Below, in pieces: positions 38,390 to 47,728 of a DNA stretch of 64,000 nt. Origin of the DNA: Deinococcus humi (GTDB lineage: Bacteria > Deinococcota > Deinococci > Deinococcales > Deinococcaceae); contig NZ_JACHFL010000001.1 in NCBI RefSeq assembly GCF_014201875.1, positions 248,001-312,000 of the forward strand, in the 5' to 3' direction. The notes beneath the pieces are model-generated. The model had not been told where the DNA came from and did no database searches. It saw nothing but the letters and a program-made list of their open reading frames with translations. Each line of letters begins with the position of its first letter. The stretch's first letter is position 1. Made by a program: the position numbers and the translations under genes.

Positions 38390-39715
38390 ATGCTTGAACT
38401 TATATCTCTATTTCATTTATGTCTTTGTTCCAGCATACTTCTCTTTGCAGGTAAAATGATTGCAAGTGGGCGGCCTTCACTGTTAGCTGTTACAGCTATA
38501 GGATTCATATTAATTGATTCACTTGGTATTACTTTTGCACCGTACTTGCGTCTAAGTGATATAGAATATCTTAACAATCCGACATTCCTCATTAATGAGA
38601 AGAATGCCGATTTATACCTATTGCAAGTTAGCGCGCACTGGATATTTTTCTTTTTTGTTTTATTTGGCTTGATTCTGGAAGTTCTACAAAAGCCTAAAAA
38701 TATAATACGGCGAACCATTACTCCAGGAGCTATAAAGCTATTCTCAGGATTATTAATAATGCTTGGACTTATCTTTTATTTCCGGTACTTTATTATTGGT
38801 CCTGGCCTAAATATTTTACTGAATTCGCGTATAACTTTTAGCAGTACTAGTGAGGCTATAGCCCAGCGTCTTGAATTGCGTTATAATTTAGAAAATGGTC
38901 AAGGTTCATACCTTGCATCACTAGCATCCAAAATCATATTTCCACTATCAGTGGCATTGCTAATCGGCAATAAAATAAGATTGAATATCTTAATATGGTT
39001 AATGGGCTTTAGTTTGTCTGCAATATACGCATTCCAAACACGTGAAAAGGCGCCATTGATAGCCATATTCGTTCTATATAGTGCTCTTTTTCTATGGAAC
39101 AGAATAGCATCAAAGAATGTTAATACACGTTCGATATTTCGCCTTGCTATTCCTGCGGCTTTAGTCTTCTTTATTGGTGGTGCCATATTCTATAGTTTAA
39201 ACTTTGGTTTAGATTTTTCAGCTGCCATTACTGCCATTGTAGCGCGAACAATCGCCATACCTGGTACGGCGGAGACAAATTTTTTCTTCGTTTTTCCTGA
39301 GATATACGATTTTCGAGGCTTAGCCAATATATTTCGTATTGGTCTGCTTGGATACGGCGGGCAGGATACGTCAATTTACGAAGTTGCGGTTGCCGCGACT
39401 GGTGACGCATTTGCTACTAACGCTTCCATGCTTGCAGTCGCCTGGAGTGGTGCCGGATATTTTGGCGTGATAATTATATCCTTTATATTAACCTCAATCA
39501 TTTATTTAATTGATTACTTTTTAGCCCGTTCTGATTTTCAAATTTTTGTGCTATCAGCTATTCTTTCCATGCCAGCCCTTGTTGGTTTAACTTCAGGCAG
39601 CGTCATTGATTATATGAGCTGGGGTGGCGTTGTTTCGCCCGTTTTGCTCATAATAATGTCAAATCTCCATTCCCTAACATTCAAGAGGCGAAAATATGTA
39701 GGACAGAGTTCGTAG
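38390..39715 (+). CDS. wzy: Oligosaccharide repeat-unit polymerase (Wzy-like)
   Basis: A 441-residue integral membrane protein with about 11-12 hydrophobic helices and one larger periplasmic loop, the topology of Wzy/O-antigen polymerases, which rarely share sequence. Features seen include FQTREKAPLIAIFVLYSALF, RTIAIPGTAETNFFFVFPEI and a C-terminal LTSGSVIDYMSWGGVVSPV. Strongly AT-rich. It sits between the flippase and glycosyltransferases, where a polymerase is expected. The 117 bases before it hold no gene. Confidence 0.75.
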   Translation: MLELISLFHLCLCSSILLFAGKMIASGRPSLLAVTAIGFILIDSLGITFAPYLRLSDIEYLNNPTFLINEKNADLYLLQVSAHWIFFFFVLFGLILEVLQKPKNIIRRTITPGAIKLFSGLLIMLGLIFYFRYFIIGPGLNILLNSRITFSSTSEAIAQRLELRYNLENGQGSYLASLASKIIFPLSVALLIGNKIRLNILIWLMGFSLSAIYAFQTREKAPLIAIFVLYSALFLWNRIASKNVNTRSIFRLAIPAALVFFIGGAIFYSLNFGLDFSAAITAIVARTIAIPGTAETNFFFVFPEIYDFRGLANIFRIGLLGYGGQDTSIYEVAVAATGDAFATNASMLAVAWSGAGYFGVIIISFILTSIIYLIDYFLARSDFQIFVLSAILSMPALVGLTSGSVIDYMSWGGVVSPVLLIIMSNLHSLTFKRRKYVGQSS

Positions 39716-39914
39716 CTTCTTTCATCCAAACAGTACTACTATTTACTTCTTAGCATTCTAAAGATCTTATTTCGACATATAGAGTGATATTAGTTCGTAG
39801 AAATAGGCATTTGAGAACTTATAATTCAAGTGAATGGGAGTCGAGCAGAGGTCCTATGAATTATTCTTCAGACCAGCTTACAAGAAATTACAATCGGGAA
39901 GAGAGGTTAATTTC

Positions 39915-41054
39915 ATGCGTATAGCATATTTCTTGCAACTAAATATGGGACCAGGCACAGGAGTTTACCGGAAGGTAATTGCGCAGGCAACAACATGGCA
40001 ACAAATGGGAAATACTGTAGCGTTTTATGTAGCTACTAAGAGTGCCTCACTTGCAGACGATCTACAAAGAACCTGCAAGATCCTTGGAATTGAAGTCAAT
40101 TGCGAAATTTATGCAGGTAAATTACCACCTCCCTTTGATGGGCGCCTCAGCTCATTATCAAATTTGATCAAGAAATTAGAAATTCTTCCACCAGATATTG
40201 TATACACAAGGCAAGACATTTACTTACCGCCGTTAAAAAGATTATTAGGGCACTATAAAGTTGTTGTGGAAGTTAACACAAATGACTTGGGCGAGTTGAA
40301 AAATGCATCGAGATTATTTCTCTTTGTCTATAAATTAGGCCGACACATCTTACTGGGAAAGGCCTCCGGAATAATTTATGTATCTAAAGAGATCTCTAAT
40401 CTGCCGCATTATAATTTATTCAAAACCCCTAAACTAGTTATAGGCAATGGTATCGATCTTGCGGCCACTCGCCCTTTACCGCCAAACGCAGATAAGGCGA
40501 TTCGACTCGTCTTTATAGGACAATCTGGCCAGTCTTGGCATGGCATAGATAAAATAATTAAGTTGGCCACATTGCGCAGTACATGGGAATTCAATTTGAT
40601 CGGTATATCAAAAGAAGAAATGCCAGATGGCTGTCCTCCAAATGTCGCTCTTCACGGCGTTCTCTCCACAAACATGTACGAGCCTATCCTTCAGTCTTCT
40701 GATTGCGCAATTGGATCTCTTGCCCTACACAGGAAGGATATGAAAGAAGCCTCTCCTCTCAAGGTAAGAGAGTATCTGGGATATGGACTACCAGTGATAA
40801 TCGGATATGAAGACACGGATTTACATTCAGAAGAAAACTTCATACTTAAAATTCCAAATTGCGAAAGTAATGTAGAAGAATCAATTCATCAAATAGACAA
40901 TTTTATAGGCAATTGGAAGGGTATAAGAGTGCCAAGAAAGTCGATTGAGTCACTAGACTATAACTTCAAAGAAAGAAAAAGGCTTATGTTTTTTCGGGAA
41001 GTAGGCGGACTCGCAGAAGACACTATTCACAATCACAATAATGATAAGCTATAA
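39915..41054 (+). CDS. Glycosyltransferase, GT4-like
   Basis: The 379-residue predicted cytoplasmic glycosyltransferase has a GT-B-like pattern: an N-terminal MRIAYFLQLNMGPGTGVYRK glycine-rich loop, IVYTRQDIYLPPLKRLL, VVVEVNTND, SGIIYVSKEIS, GNGIDL, then IRLVFIGQSGQSWHGIDKI and SPLKVREYLGYGLPVI in the donor-binding domain. The ATG at 39915 follows GAGAGG and removes a poorly conserved 27-residue N-terminal stretch. AT-rich like its neighbours. Donor and acceptor unknown. Confidence 0.82.
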   Translation: MRIAYFLQLNMGPGTGVYRKVIAQATTWQQMGNTVAFYVATKSASLADDLQRTCKILGIEVNCEIYAGKLPPPFDGRLSSLSNLIKKLEILPPDIVYTRQDIYLPPLKRLLGHYKVVVEVNTNDLGELKNASRLFLFVYKLGRHILLGKASGIIYVSKEISNLPHYNLFKTPKLVIGNGIDLAATRPLPPNADKAIRLVFIGQSGQSWHGIDKIIKLATLRSTWEFNLIGISKEEMPDGCPPNVALHGVLSTNMYEPILQSSDCAIGSLALHRKDMKEASPLKVREYLGYGLPVIIGYEDTDLHSEENFILKIPNCESNVEESIHQIDNFIGNWKGIRVPRKSIESLDYNFKERKRLMFFREVGGLAEDTIHNHNNDKL

Positions 41055-41952
41055 TATGGTGCCGAAAATATCTATCGGTCTTCCAGTTTATAATGCCGCT
41101 AATTTCGTTGATCGGGCCATCGCATCTATTTTAGCCCAGTCAGAAAAGAACTGGGAACTGATAGTAGTCGATGATGGCTCATCAGATGAATCCCTGATGG
41201 TTGTTCAATCATTTAATGATAATCGAATAAAGATCTTCCAAGATGGTGAAAATAGAGGATTAGCAAATAGACTCAATCAAATTACTTCTCTAGCTAAAGC
41301 ACCTTATTTAGCCCGTATGGATGCAGACGATCTTATGCATCCAGAGCGCTTAGCACTTCAATTGGGTTACTTAATCGAAAATCCGCATATAGACGTAGTT
41401 GGTAGCGGTGTATATACAATAGATAAACATGACAATGCTTATGGCTATCGGAAAACTAGGATACCCACATCCATTGATCAAGCATTGCGCGGCGGGGTTT
41501 TTATACATCCTACCATTATGGGAAGATCGAGATGGTTCCAAAAATTCCCATACGATGAAATATATGGCCGAGCAGAAGACGTTGATTTATGGTTACGCAG
41601 CTTGCCATACTCAAACTTTGCGGTTATTGACCAGCCGCTACTATTTTATCGAGAAATGGGCTTGCCTTATTTAAAAAAATATCTACTCTCTTCAAAAGAG
41701 GTGAGGCTAATCATAAGGCAGCAAGGCAAAGAAAAATTAGGTCGGATGGGCACTCTGCGCGCATTAAGAAACACATACTTAAAGGATGTAATTTATCAAG
41801 TCACGAGCAGAATTGGAAAAGAAGATGCGCTACTTCTCCGTCGCAACCGATCTCTTGACCTAGCGGAACAGGCAGACGCTGCCGAGATTCTAAAATACAT
41901 CCGCCAGTTTCTCTCCACCGACTCTGCAACGCAGGAGAACGGAAATTCATGA
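41041..41952 (+). CDS. Family 2 glycosyltransferase
   Basis: A 303-residue GT-A-fold enzyme. KISIGLPVYNAANFVDRAIA, ELIVVDDGSSDESLMVVQSF, the DxD-type YLARMDADDLMHPERLALQ and GRAEDVDLWLRSL are classic GT2 inverting transferase motifs. Starts at ATG 41041 (overlapping the previous gene by 14 bases) or 41056 (MVPKISIGL). Still AT-rich. Its end overlaps the fused GT-PGT gene, where composition returns toward GC-rich. Confidence 0.92.
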   Translation: MISYNMVPKISIGLPVYNAANFVDRAIASILAQSEKNWELIVVDDGSSDESLMVVQSFNDNRIKIFQDGENRGLANRLNQITSLAKAPYLARMDADDLMHPERLALQLGYLIENPHIDVVGSGVYTIDKHDNAYGYRKTRIPTSIDQALRGGVFIHPTIMGRSRWFQKFPYDEIYGRAEDVDLWLRSLPYSNFAVIDQPLLFYREMGLPYLKKYLLSSKEVRLIIRQQGKEKLGRMGTLRALRNTYLKDVIYQVTSRIGKEDALLLRRNRSLDLAEQADAAEILKYIRQFLSTDSATQENGNS

Positions 41953-43730
41953 TGCGAGTTCTGTATCTGGTGACGATTCCACTCAGCGCCCGCGTCTTTC
42001 TGGAGGGTCAGCTTCAATTCATGAAGCGACGTGGCTATGATCTGCACCTGGCTTCGTCGCCTGCTCCCAGACAAGATCTACTAGCTGTAGCCCTACGGGA
42101 AGGCGCTCAGGCTCACTTCGTTCCTTTGGCTCGCGAAATAGCTCTGAGCCAAGATGTGCGGGCGCTGGATGCTATCTGGAAATTGACACGTCGACTTCGC
42201 CCCGACGTGACTAACGCAGGAACCCCAAAAGCTGGGCTAATCGGTGGAATTGCGGCGTCGCTTTCAGGTGTTCCAGCACGCATTTATACTCTTCATGGCC
42301 TGCGCTTGGAGACAACATCTGGTCCCAAACGCAAACTCTTGACTTGGATGGAACGCCTTGCTTGCGCTTGCGCCCACCGTGTGGTTTGCGTCAGCCCTAG
42401 TTTGCGAGACAGGGCTATTGAGCTTGGCTTGGTGTCTTCATCCAAAGCATTAGTTCTAGAGTCCGGCACCTGCAATGGCCTCGATGCCCAGCGTTTCCTC
42501 CCAGATTCCATACCCGCAGAGCGACTAATAAATTTGAAGGATGCCCTTGCACTCCCCACTGACGTCCGTGTCGTAGGTTTCGTTGGGCGCTTTGTACGAG
42601 ACAAAGGCATCACAGAACTGTTGGAAGCTTTCAAGCAGCTTTATGAAACCGACTCGAGAACACGTCTGCTTCTGGTTGGAGATTATGAACAGGGCGACCC
42701 AATAGCCACTGACGTTCGCCAAACCATTGAAACTCATCCGGGAGTGGTACGGGCAGGCTTTGTGGCCGACACTGCGCCCTATTACCAGTTGATGGACGTG
42801 CTGGCTTTTCCGACCCACCGCGAGGGCTTCGGCAATGTCGCCTTGGAGGCTGCTGCCGCCAGGAAACCAGTCGTCGCATCAAATGCGACAGGCGCGGTGG
42901 ATGCCATTGTGAATGGTGCGACTGGCATCACGGTTCCAGTCGGAGACACAAAGGCGCTGGCTGACGCTCTACGACGTTTGCTAGAAGACAGGGAACTTGC
43001 CCAACGATTCGGGCAAGCAGGACAGGAGCGGGTCTTGCGTGACTTTCAGCCGCAGCGCATCTGGGAAGCGCTCGATGAGCTGTACCAGGAGCTCCTAGCC
43101 GAAGCACGGATCCGGCGAGGTCAGCGGCTTCGGCGAATCGTGGACGTAGCCGCTGCGGGCACGGGGCTGGCGGTTCTGTCTGTCCCTATGCTGGCACTGG
43201 CGCTGGCAGTACGCTTCAAACTCGGTTATCCCGTCCTGTTCAGCCAGAAACGCCCCGGACTCCACGGAAAGCCCTTCACCATGTACAAGTTCCGCACCAT
43301 GCGCGACGCGGTGGACGCCCACGGCCAGCCCTTACCGGACAGCGAACGCCTAACCCCACTGGGCCGCTTTCTGCGGGCGTCCTCGCTGGACGAACTGCCT
43401 GAACTTTTTAACGTGCTGCGCGGCGACATGAGCCTGGTGGGGCCGCGCCCGCTACTGATGGAATATCTGGAACGCTACACGCCCCAGCAAGCGCGGCGGC
43501 ATGAAGTCCGCCCCGGCATCACTGGCTGGGCACAGGTGAACGGGCGCAATGCCATATCCTGGGAAGAGAAGTTCAAGCTAGACGTGTGGTACGTGGACAA
43601 CCGCAATTTCGCGCTGGACCTGAAAATCCTGTGGATGACCATTCAAAAGGTCTTCAGGCGTGAGGGCATCAGCGCGGCGGGCGAGGCGACCATGTCTAAA
43701 TTCTTGGGCGAACCCAGTCCCGAAGCGTGA
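41949..43730 (+). CDS. Fused glycosyltransferase (GT4) and phosphoglycosyl transferase
   Basis: A 593-residue fusion. Residues 1-375 form a GT4 enzyme (LVTIPLSARVFLEGQLQFMK, NAGTPKAGLIGGIAASL, VGRFVRDKGITELLEAF, and the E-x7-E motif in HREGFGNVALEAAAARKPVV). Residues 395-593 form a monotopic phosphoglycosyl transferase with a re-entrant hydrophobic helix (VDVAAAGTGLAVLSVPMLA), FSQKRPGLHGKPFTMYKFRTM, the catalytic Asp-Glu in SSLDELPELFNVLRGDMSLV, GPRPLL and PGITGWAQVNGRN. The PGT half would load a sugar phosphate onto undecaprenyl phosphate, and the GT half would add the next sugar. These are PglA- and PglC-like roles on one chain, and pglD and pglE follow. Confidence 0.92.
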   Translation: MMRVLYLVTIPLSARVFLEGQLQFMKRRGYDLHLASSPAPRQDLLAVALREGAQAHFVPLAREIALSQDVRALDAIWKLTRRLRPDVTNAGTPKAGLIGGIAASLSGVPARIYTLHGLRLETTSGPKRKLLTWMERLACACAHRVVCVSPSLRDRAIELGLVSSSKALVLESGTCNGLDAQRFLPDSIPAERLINLKDALALPTDVRVVGFVGRFVRDKGITELLEAFKQLYETDSRTRLLLVGDYEQGDPIATDVRQTIETHPGVVRAGFVADTAPYYQLMDVLAFPTHREGFGNVALEAAAARKPVVASNATGAVDAIVNGATGITVPVGDTKALADALRRLLEDRELAQRFGQAGQERVLRDFQPQRIWEALDELYQELLAEARIRRGQRLRRIVDVAAAGTGLAVLSVPMLALALAVRFKLGYPVLFSQKRPGLHGKPFTMYKFRTMRDAVDAHGQPLPDSERLTPLGRFLRASSLDELPELFNVLRGDMSLVGPRPLLMEYLERYTPQQARRHEVRPGITGWAQVNGRNAISWEEKFKLDVWYVDNRNFALDLKILWMTIQKVFRREGISAAGEATMSKFLGEPSPEA

Positions 43731-44350
43731 GCGGCATACTGGTGGTCGGTGCGGGCGGACATGCCAAGGTGGTGATTGCCACCCTGCGCGCGGCGGGGCT
43801 GGAGGTGGCCGGGGTACTGGATGACCACACCAAGTCGTGGGGCGGATCGGTGCTGGGTTGCCCAGTGCTGGGTGATTTGGAACACTTGAAGGAAACGCAT
43901 GACCGCGCCGTCCTTGCCATAGGGAGCAATACGGCACGGCGCGACATTGCCGCCCGATATCCTAATACGAATTGGGCCTCGGTCACCCACCCGGCAGCTA
44001 CCGTGCATGAAAGCGTTCAGGTAGGGCCGGGAACGGTCATTTTCGCGGGCGCGGTGATCCAGCCGGATACGGTACTGGGCCGTCACAATATCGTGAATAC
44101 AGGTGCGACTGTGGACCACGACTGCATACTGGAGGACTTCGTGCATGTGGCACCTGGCGTCCATCTGGCGGGCGCAGTTCATCTGAAAGAAGGTGTCTTT
44201 TTAGGCGTCGGCGGCGCGGTCATGCCGGGTATAACGGTGGGACGCTGGACGACGGTAGGCGCGGGCGGCGTCGTCGTTCGTTCGTTGACTGCAAACACGA
44301 TAGCCATAGGTATACCCGCCCGCCCGATAGAGGAGAATAAACAGTCATGA
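43727..44350 (+). CDS. pglD: UDP-4-amino-sugar N-acetyltransferase (PglD-like)
   Basis: Acetylates the 4-amino group in UDP-N,N'-diacetylbacillosamine synthesis. The 207-residue protein has an N-terminal nucleotide-sugar-binding region (GILVVGAGGHAKVVIATLRA, VLDDHTKSWGGSVLG) and a C-terminal left-handed beta-helix with the catalytic His in NTGATVDHDCILEDFVHVAP and ITVGRWTTVGAGGVVVRSL. The start is GTG at 43727, overlapping the fusion gene by four bases. It ends ATGA with pglE, so the three are coupled. Confidence 0.9.
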   Translation: MSGILVVGAGGHAKVVIATLRAAGLEVAGVLDDHTKSWGGSVLGCPVLGDLEHLKETHDRAVLAIGSNTARRDIAARYPNTNWASVTHPAATVHESVQVGPGTVIFAGAVIQPDTVLGRHNIVNTGATVDHDCILEDFVHVAPGVHLAGAVHLKEGVFLGVGGAVMPGITVGRWTTVGAGGVVVRSLTANTIAIGIPARPIEENKQS

Positions 44351-45546
44351 CCTACACCGCCCCCAAGCAACTGGATCGCACCCTGGCACCCTGGCCCGTC
44401 TTCGAAACCGACGAGATCGAGGCAGTCTCCGAGGTCCTGCGCTCCGGCAAGGTCAACTATTGGACGGGTACTGAAGGCCGCGAGTTCGAGAAGGAATACG
44501 CCGCCGTGCTCGGTGTGCCCTACGCTATTGCTCTCCACAACGGCACGCAGGCGTTAGAGCTGGCACTTTATGCCTTGGGCGTCGGCGCAGGCGATGAGGT
44601 GATTACTACACCGCGTACCTTCATCGCCTCGGCCAGCGCCGCCGTCATGCGCGGCGCGGTGCCTGTGATTGCTGAAGTCGACCGTGATAGTGGCAACATC
44701 ACCGCCGAGACCATCCGTGCCGTGCTGACCCCCCGCACGCGCGCCATCATTGTGGTACACCTGGCTGGGTGGCCTGCTGATATGGCTCCAATCATGGACT
44801 TGGCCCGCGAACATAACCTGTTTGTGATCGAGGACTGCGCCCAGGCCCACGGTGCGAAGTACCACGGGCAGCATGTAGGCACCATTGGGCATATGGGCTG
44901 TTTCTCGTTCTGCCAGGACAAGATCATGACCACCGGAGGCGAGGGCGGCCTGCTGGTCACGCACGACGAGGACTTGTGGCGCAAAGCTTGGGCCTTCAAG
45001 GACCATGGCAAAAGTTACGATGCTGTGTACAACAAGGAACATCCGCTGGGCTTCCGCTGGCTGCACGAATCCTTTGGCACCAACTGGCGCATGCTGGAAG
45101 TGCAGGCCGCGATTGGCCGCCTGCAGTTGCAGAAGTTGCCCGCTTGGACTCAGCAGCGCCAGCGCAACGCAGCGGTGCTAGCCGAGCGCTTCTCGCAGTT
45201 GCCTGCCCTGCGCGTTCCCACCGTCCCGGAAGGTTCCGAACACGCTCAGTACAAGTTCTACGTGTACGTGCGGCCTGAACAGCTGCGGGCTGGCTGGGAC
45301 CGGGACCGGATCATGGTCGAAGTAGTGGAGCGCGGCGCACCGTGTTACACCGGCACCTGCTCCGAAATTTACCTGGAAAAGGCATTTGTGGACGCCGGGC
45401 TGGGGCCGAAAGAACGGCTGCCCGTCGCCCGCGAACTTGGCGAGACCTCACTGATGTTCTTGGTTCACCCCACGCTGACCGAGACGGATATGAACGCGGT
45501 GGCCGACGTGGTGGAAGGAGTCGTGCGGGAGGCAACGCGCCCCTGA
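44347..45546 (+). CDS. pglE: UDP-4-keto-sugar aminotransferase (PglE-like)
   Basis: The 399-residue DegT/DnrJ-family PLP enzyme that would aminate the 4-keto sugar before PglD. Seen: SGKVNYWTGTEGREFEKEYA, ALHNGTQALELALYALG, TTPRTFIASASAAVMRGAVP, VIEDCAQAHGAKY, and the PLP Lys in CFSFCQDKIMTTGGEGGLL. It is distinct in sequence from WbpE in the same cluster. No 4,6-dehydratase (PglF) is in the window, so the keto-sugar must come from a gene elsewhere. Its last 82 bases overlap a convergent gene. Confidence 0.9.
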   Translation: MTYTAPKQLDRTLAPWPVFETDEIEAVSEVLRSGKVNYWTGTEGREFEKEYAAVLGVPYAIALHNGTQALELALYALGVGAGDEVITTPRTFIASASAAVMRGAVPVIAEVDRDSGNITAETIRAVLTPRTRAIIVVHLAGWPADMAPIMDLAREHNLFVIEDCAQAHGAKYHGQHVGTIGHMGCFSFCQDKIMTTGGEGGLLVTHDEDLWRKAWAFKDHGKSYDAVYNKEHPLGFRWLHESFGTNWRMLEVQAAIGRLQLQKLPAWTQQRQRNAAVLAERFSQLPALRVPTVPEGSEHAQYKFYVYVRPEQLRAGWDRDRIMVEVVERGAPCYTGTCSEIYLEKAFVDAGLGPKERLPVARELGETSLMFLVHPTLTETDMNAVADVVEGVVREATRP

Positions 45547-46388
45547 CGCCTGAACTCAGGGTTAGCGGGGAGTGAACTCCAGTTGGCGCACTTCAGATTG
45601 CGATCCGCCAAGGTTTTGTTGTAGGGGTTAATCAGCCAAATATCGATTGGCGCAGAAGTGAGCTTAAAGCTGAGAGGCTGCCATTCTGACGTCGTAGTCA
45701 GCGTTTTGAAAACTCTTTCCCCTTGTCTAAAGATTAAAATTGGAAAAGCCCCATTCCCTTCACTACCTCGAACTTTGAGAGTTAGCTCTCCAGCTCCACA
45801 AGGAGTCAAGGTTATTGGAGGCAAATTCACGAGTGAAACAGAGCGGGCAGCTGGATACCAGCTGTTTCCACTCCCTTTCGGGACGCTAACGCTTTGGAAC
45901 CCTTTACACGCTGGTGCATTTAACTGGACATAACTCAACGTGGCAACACGCACATCTGCCGAATAAAAGTCATTCAAATACCCCAGATAAAGGCTACCTG
46001 CTTTGGGAATTGAGATCTGAATGCTCCGTTCTTGAGAGAAAGCCGGATTTGCAATTATATCGCCATCAAAAGCAACAAGCAGGCGGGGCTGTTCATCTCC
46101 ACCCAATTCACCATCAGCGGTGATTTTGAGTATCCCCGCCGAACAAATATTCGCTTCTAACCAAGCATCACTGAGAAATTTGAAGCCCTGGCCCTGTGGA
46201 ACAACATAGTTTTCGCCGCGCTGATATCCCGGCTTGAATACGATCGGTTGGGCACAGGCCAGTTGCGGAGGCGCCAGAGCCAACTTTTCGGGTGGCATAC
46301 TCCGTCCGCCAACCATGCCGAGTCCAGCCGCAACCATAACTGGCCCCACCCCAAGCGCCAGCGCCCGCAGCAGCGGCTTCATCTTCAT
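45465..46388 (-). CDS. Secreted protein, probably carbohydrate-binding-like
   Basis: A roughly 307-residue exported protein. The ATG at 46388 follows GGGAGGA and starts MKMKPLLRALALGVGPVMVA, a signal peptide or anchor. The mature part looks all-beta with repeated strands (FKPGYQRGENYVVPQGQGFK, GILKITADGELGGDEQPRLL, GSLYLGYLNDFYSADVRVAT, ISIPKAG) and three or more Cys. Strands such as LLVAFDGDII and LYLGYLND recall jelly-roll carbohydrate-binding modules, but no family is certain. Convergent with pglE, overlapping its 3' end by 82 bases. It probably acts on or with the surface polysaccharide. Confidence 0.65.
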   Translation of the reverse strand: MKMKPLLRALALGVGPVMVAAGLGMVGGRSMPPEKLALAPPQLACAQPIVFKPGYQRGENYVVPQGQGFKFLSDAWLEANICSAGILKITADGELGGDEQPRLLVAFDGDIIANPAFSQERSIQISIPKAGSLYLGYLNDFYSADVRVATLSYVQLNAPACKGFQSVSVPKGSGNSWYPAARSVSLVNLPPITLTPCGAGELTLKVRGSEGNGAFPILIFRQGERVFKTLTTTSEWQPLSFKLTSAPIDIWLINPYNKTLADRNLKCANWSSLPANPEFRRQGRVASRTTPSTTSATAFISVSVSVG

Positions 46389-46461
46389 GGTGGTGTCCTC
46401 CCGCCGTAGACACTTTTCGACGCCATTTGACGCCACTTACAGCCACTTGCCGACATCCGCC

Positions 46462-47568
46462 TCACCGTCGCCCCGTCCGCCACAGCAGCGCCGCCCCAGC
46501 CACCACCGCAATCAGGTCCGGCGCGTAGGCGGCCACCACGCCCGACACCGCCCCGTTCTCCCCCATTACCCGGAACACGCTCCAGGTAGCGTAGTAAGCA
46601 AACGTCAGCAGCAGCGCCCACACCAGCCCCAGGTCCCGCCCACTGCGAAAGGTAAACACCGCCAGACTGACCGCGAAAAAGGCCAGCGCCAGGGCCGCCA
46701 GCGGCTCGGCAAACTTGCGGTGCAGCGCCGTAAAGTCGGCGGGCGAACGGACGCCCTGCGCGCGGTACATGGCGGTCCTGGCCCACAGCTCACGCAGCGG
46801 CGTGTAGATCGGCTTCAGCTCGCCGCCGCCCGCATCCAGATCCGCCTGCACGTCCTGTACCGGCAGGCTACCCGTCTTGAAGGTCAAGATGGTCACAGGA
46901 CGCGCGTCCTGGTAGGTGATGCGGCGGCCATCACGCAGTTCCAGCACGTTGCTGCCCGCTTGCAGGCGCCCACTGGCAGCCGTGATGACCTCACGCGGGG
47001 GCAGGCCCGGCTGCATGGTCACGATCCGCAGGTCTTCCAGCTCCCCACCGGGGCCGATCTTGCCCACGCTGATGGCACGGTCCAGGGCGTCGCGCAGCAC
47101 GATGCGCTGGCCGTCCGCGCCCACGCCGTCCAGACCGATCACGCGCGGGTTGTCGAAGACGATCTCCTGCTTGACCTTGCGTTCCTGCACCTTGGCGCGC
47201 GGCACCAGGCCCTCGCCCAGCGCAAAGGCCAGCACGGTCACGCCCAGGCCCAGCGCCAGCACCGGCCACAGCAGCCGGGTGGCCGGAATCCCGGCGGCCA
47301 GGGCCCCCTTCAGTTCCGAATCGGCACTCAGGCGCGACAGGCCCAGCAACGTGGCGAACATCAACGCAATGGGCAGGGCGCGGGCGGCGGCCTCCGGCAC
47401 GTTCAGCGCCAGCACGCGAGCCACCAGCACTGGATCGGCCCCCTTGGCCAGCAGCGGCGCGATGACCTCCTGCAGCGCGGCCAGCACCAGCAGCACAATC
47501 ACGGCGGCCAGCGCCCCCAACAACAGGGGCAGGATCTCGGCCAGGACGTAACGCTCGAACAGCTTCAT
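46462..47568 (-). CDS. LptF/LptG-family permease, downstream paralogue
   Basis: A 368-residue inner-membrane permease of the Lpt ABC type. Helices at the start (LFERYVLAEILPLLLGALAA, VIVLLVLAALQEVIAPLL) and end (LALAFFAVSLAVFTF, LVWALLLTFAYYATW) flank a periplasmic beta-jellyroll (RDALDRAISVGKIGPGGELE and following). PIALMFATLLGLSRLSADSE is the coupling region. It lies 160 bases downstream of its paralogue on the same strand, so both probably form the heterodimer. Assignment as F or G is uncertain, and no LptB is in the window. Confidence 0.88.
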   Translation of the reverse strand: MKLFERYVLAEILPLLLGALAAVIVLLVLAALQEVIAPLLAKGADPVLVARVLALNVPEAAARALPIALMFATLLGLSRLSADSELKGALAAGIPATRLLWPVLALGLGVTVLAFALGEGLVPRAKVQERKVKQEIVFDNPRVIGLDGVGADGQRIVLRDALDRAISVGKIGPGGELEDLRIVTMQPGLPPREVITAASGRLQAGSNVLELRDGRRITYQDARPVTILTFKTGSLPVQDVQADLDAGGGELKPIYTPLRELWARTAMYRAQGVRSPADFTALHRKFAEPLAALALAFFAVSLAVFTFRSGRDLGLVWALLLTFAYYATWSVFRVMGENGAVSGVVAAYAPDLIAVVAGAALLWRTGRR

Positions 47569-47728
47569 GGCTGGGCCACCGTGGGTCTGGAGGAAAGGTG
47601 GTCAGAGGGAATAGGTGAGGTGCGTCTGGCCCCTTCATGTCCCCTGGAGGCTTGGAACGTTGCAGCGACGGACAGAGCCAGGGCTCGGCCCCTTGGCCCC
47701 TCCCCTCTCAGGGACGCCTGTCCCCGGC

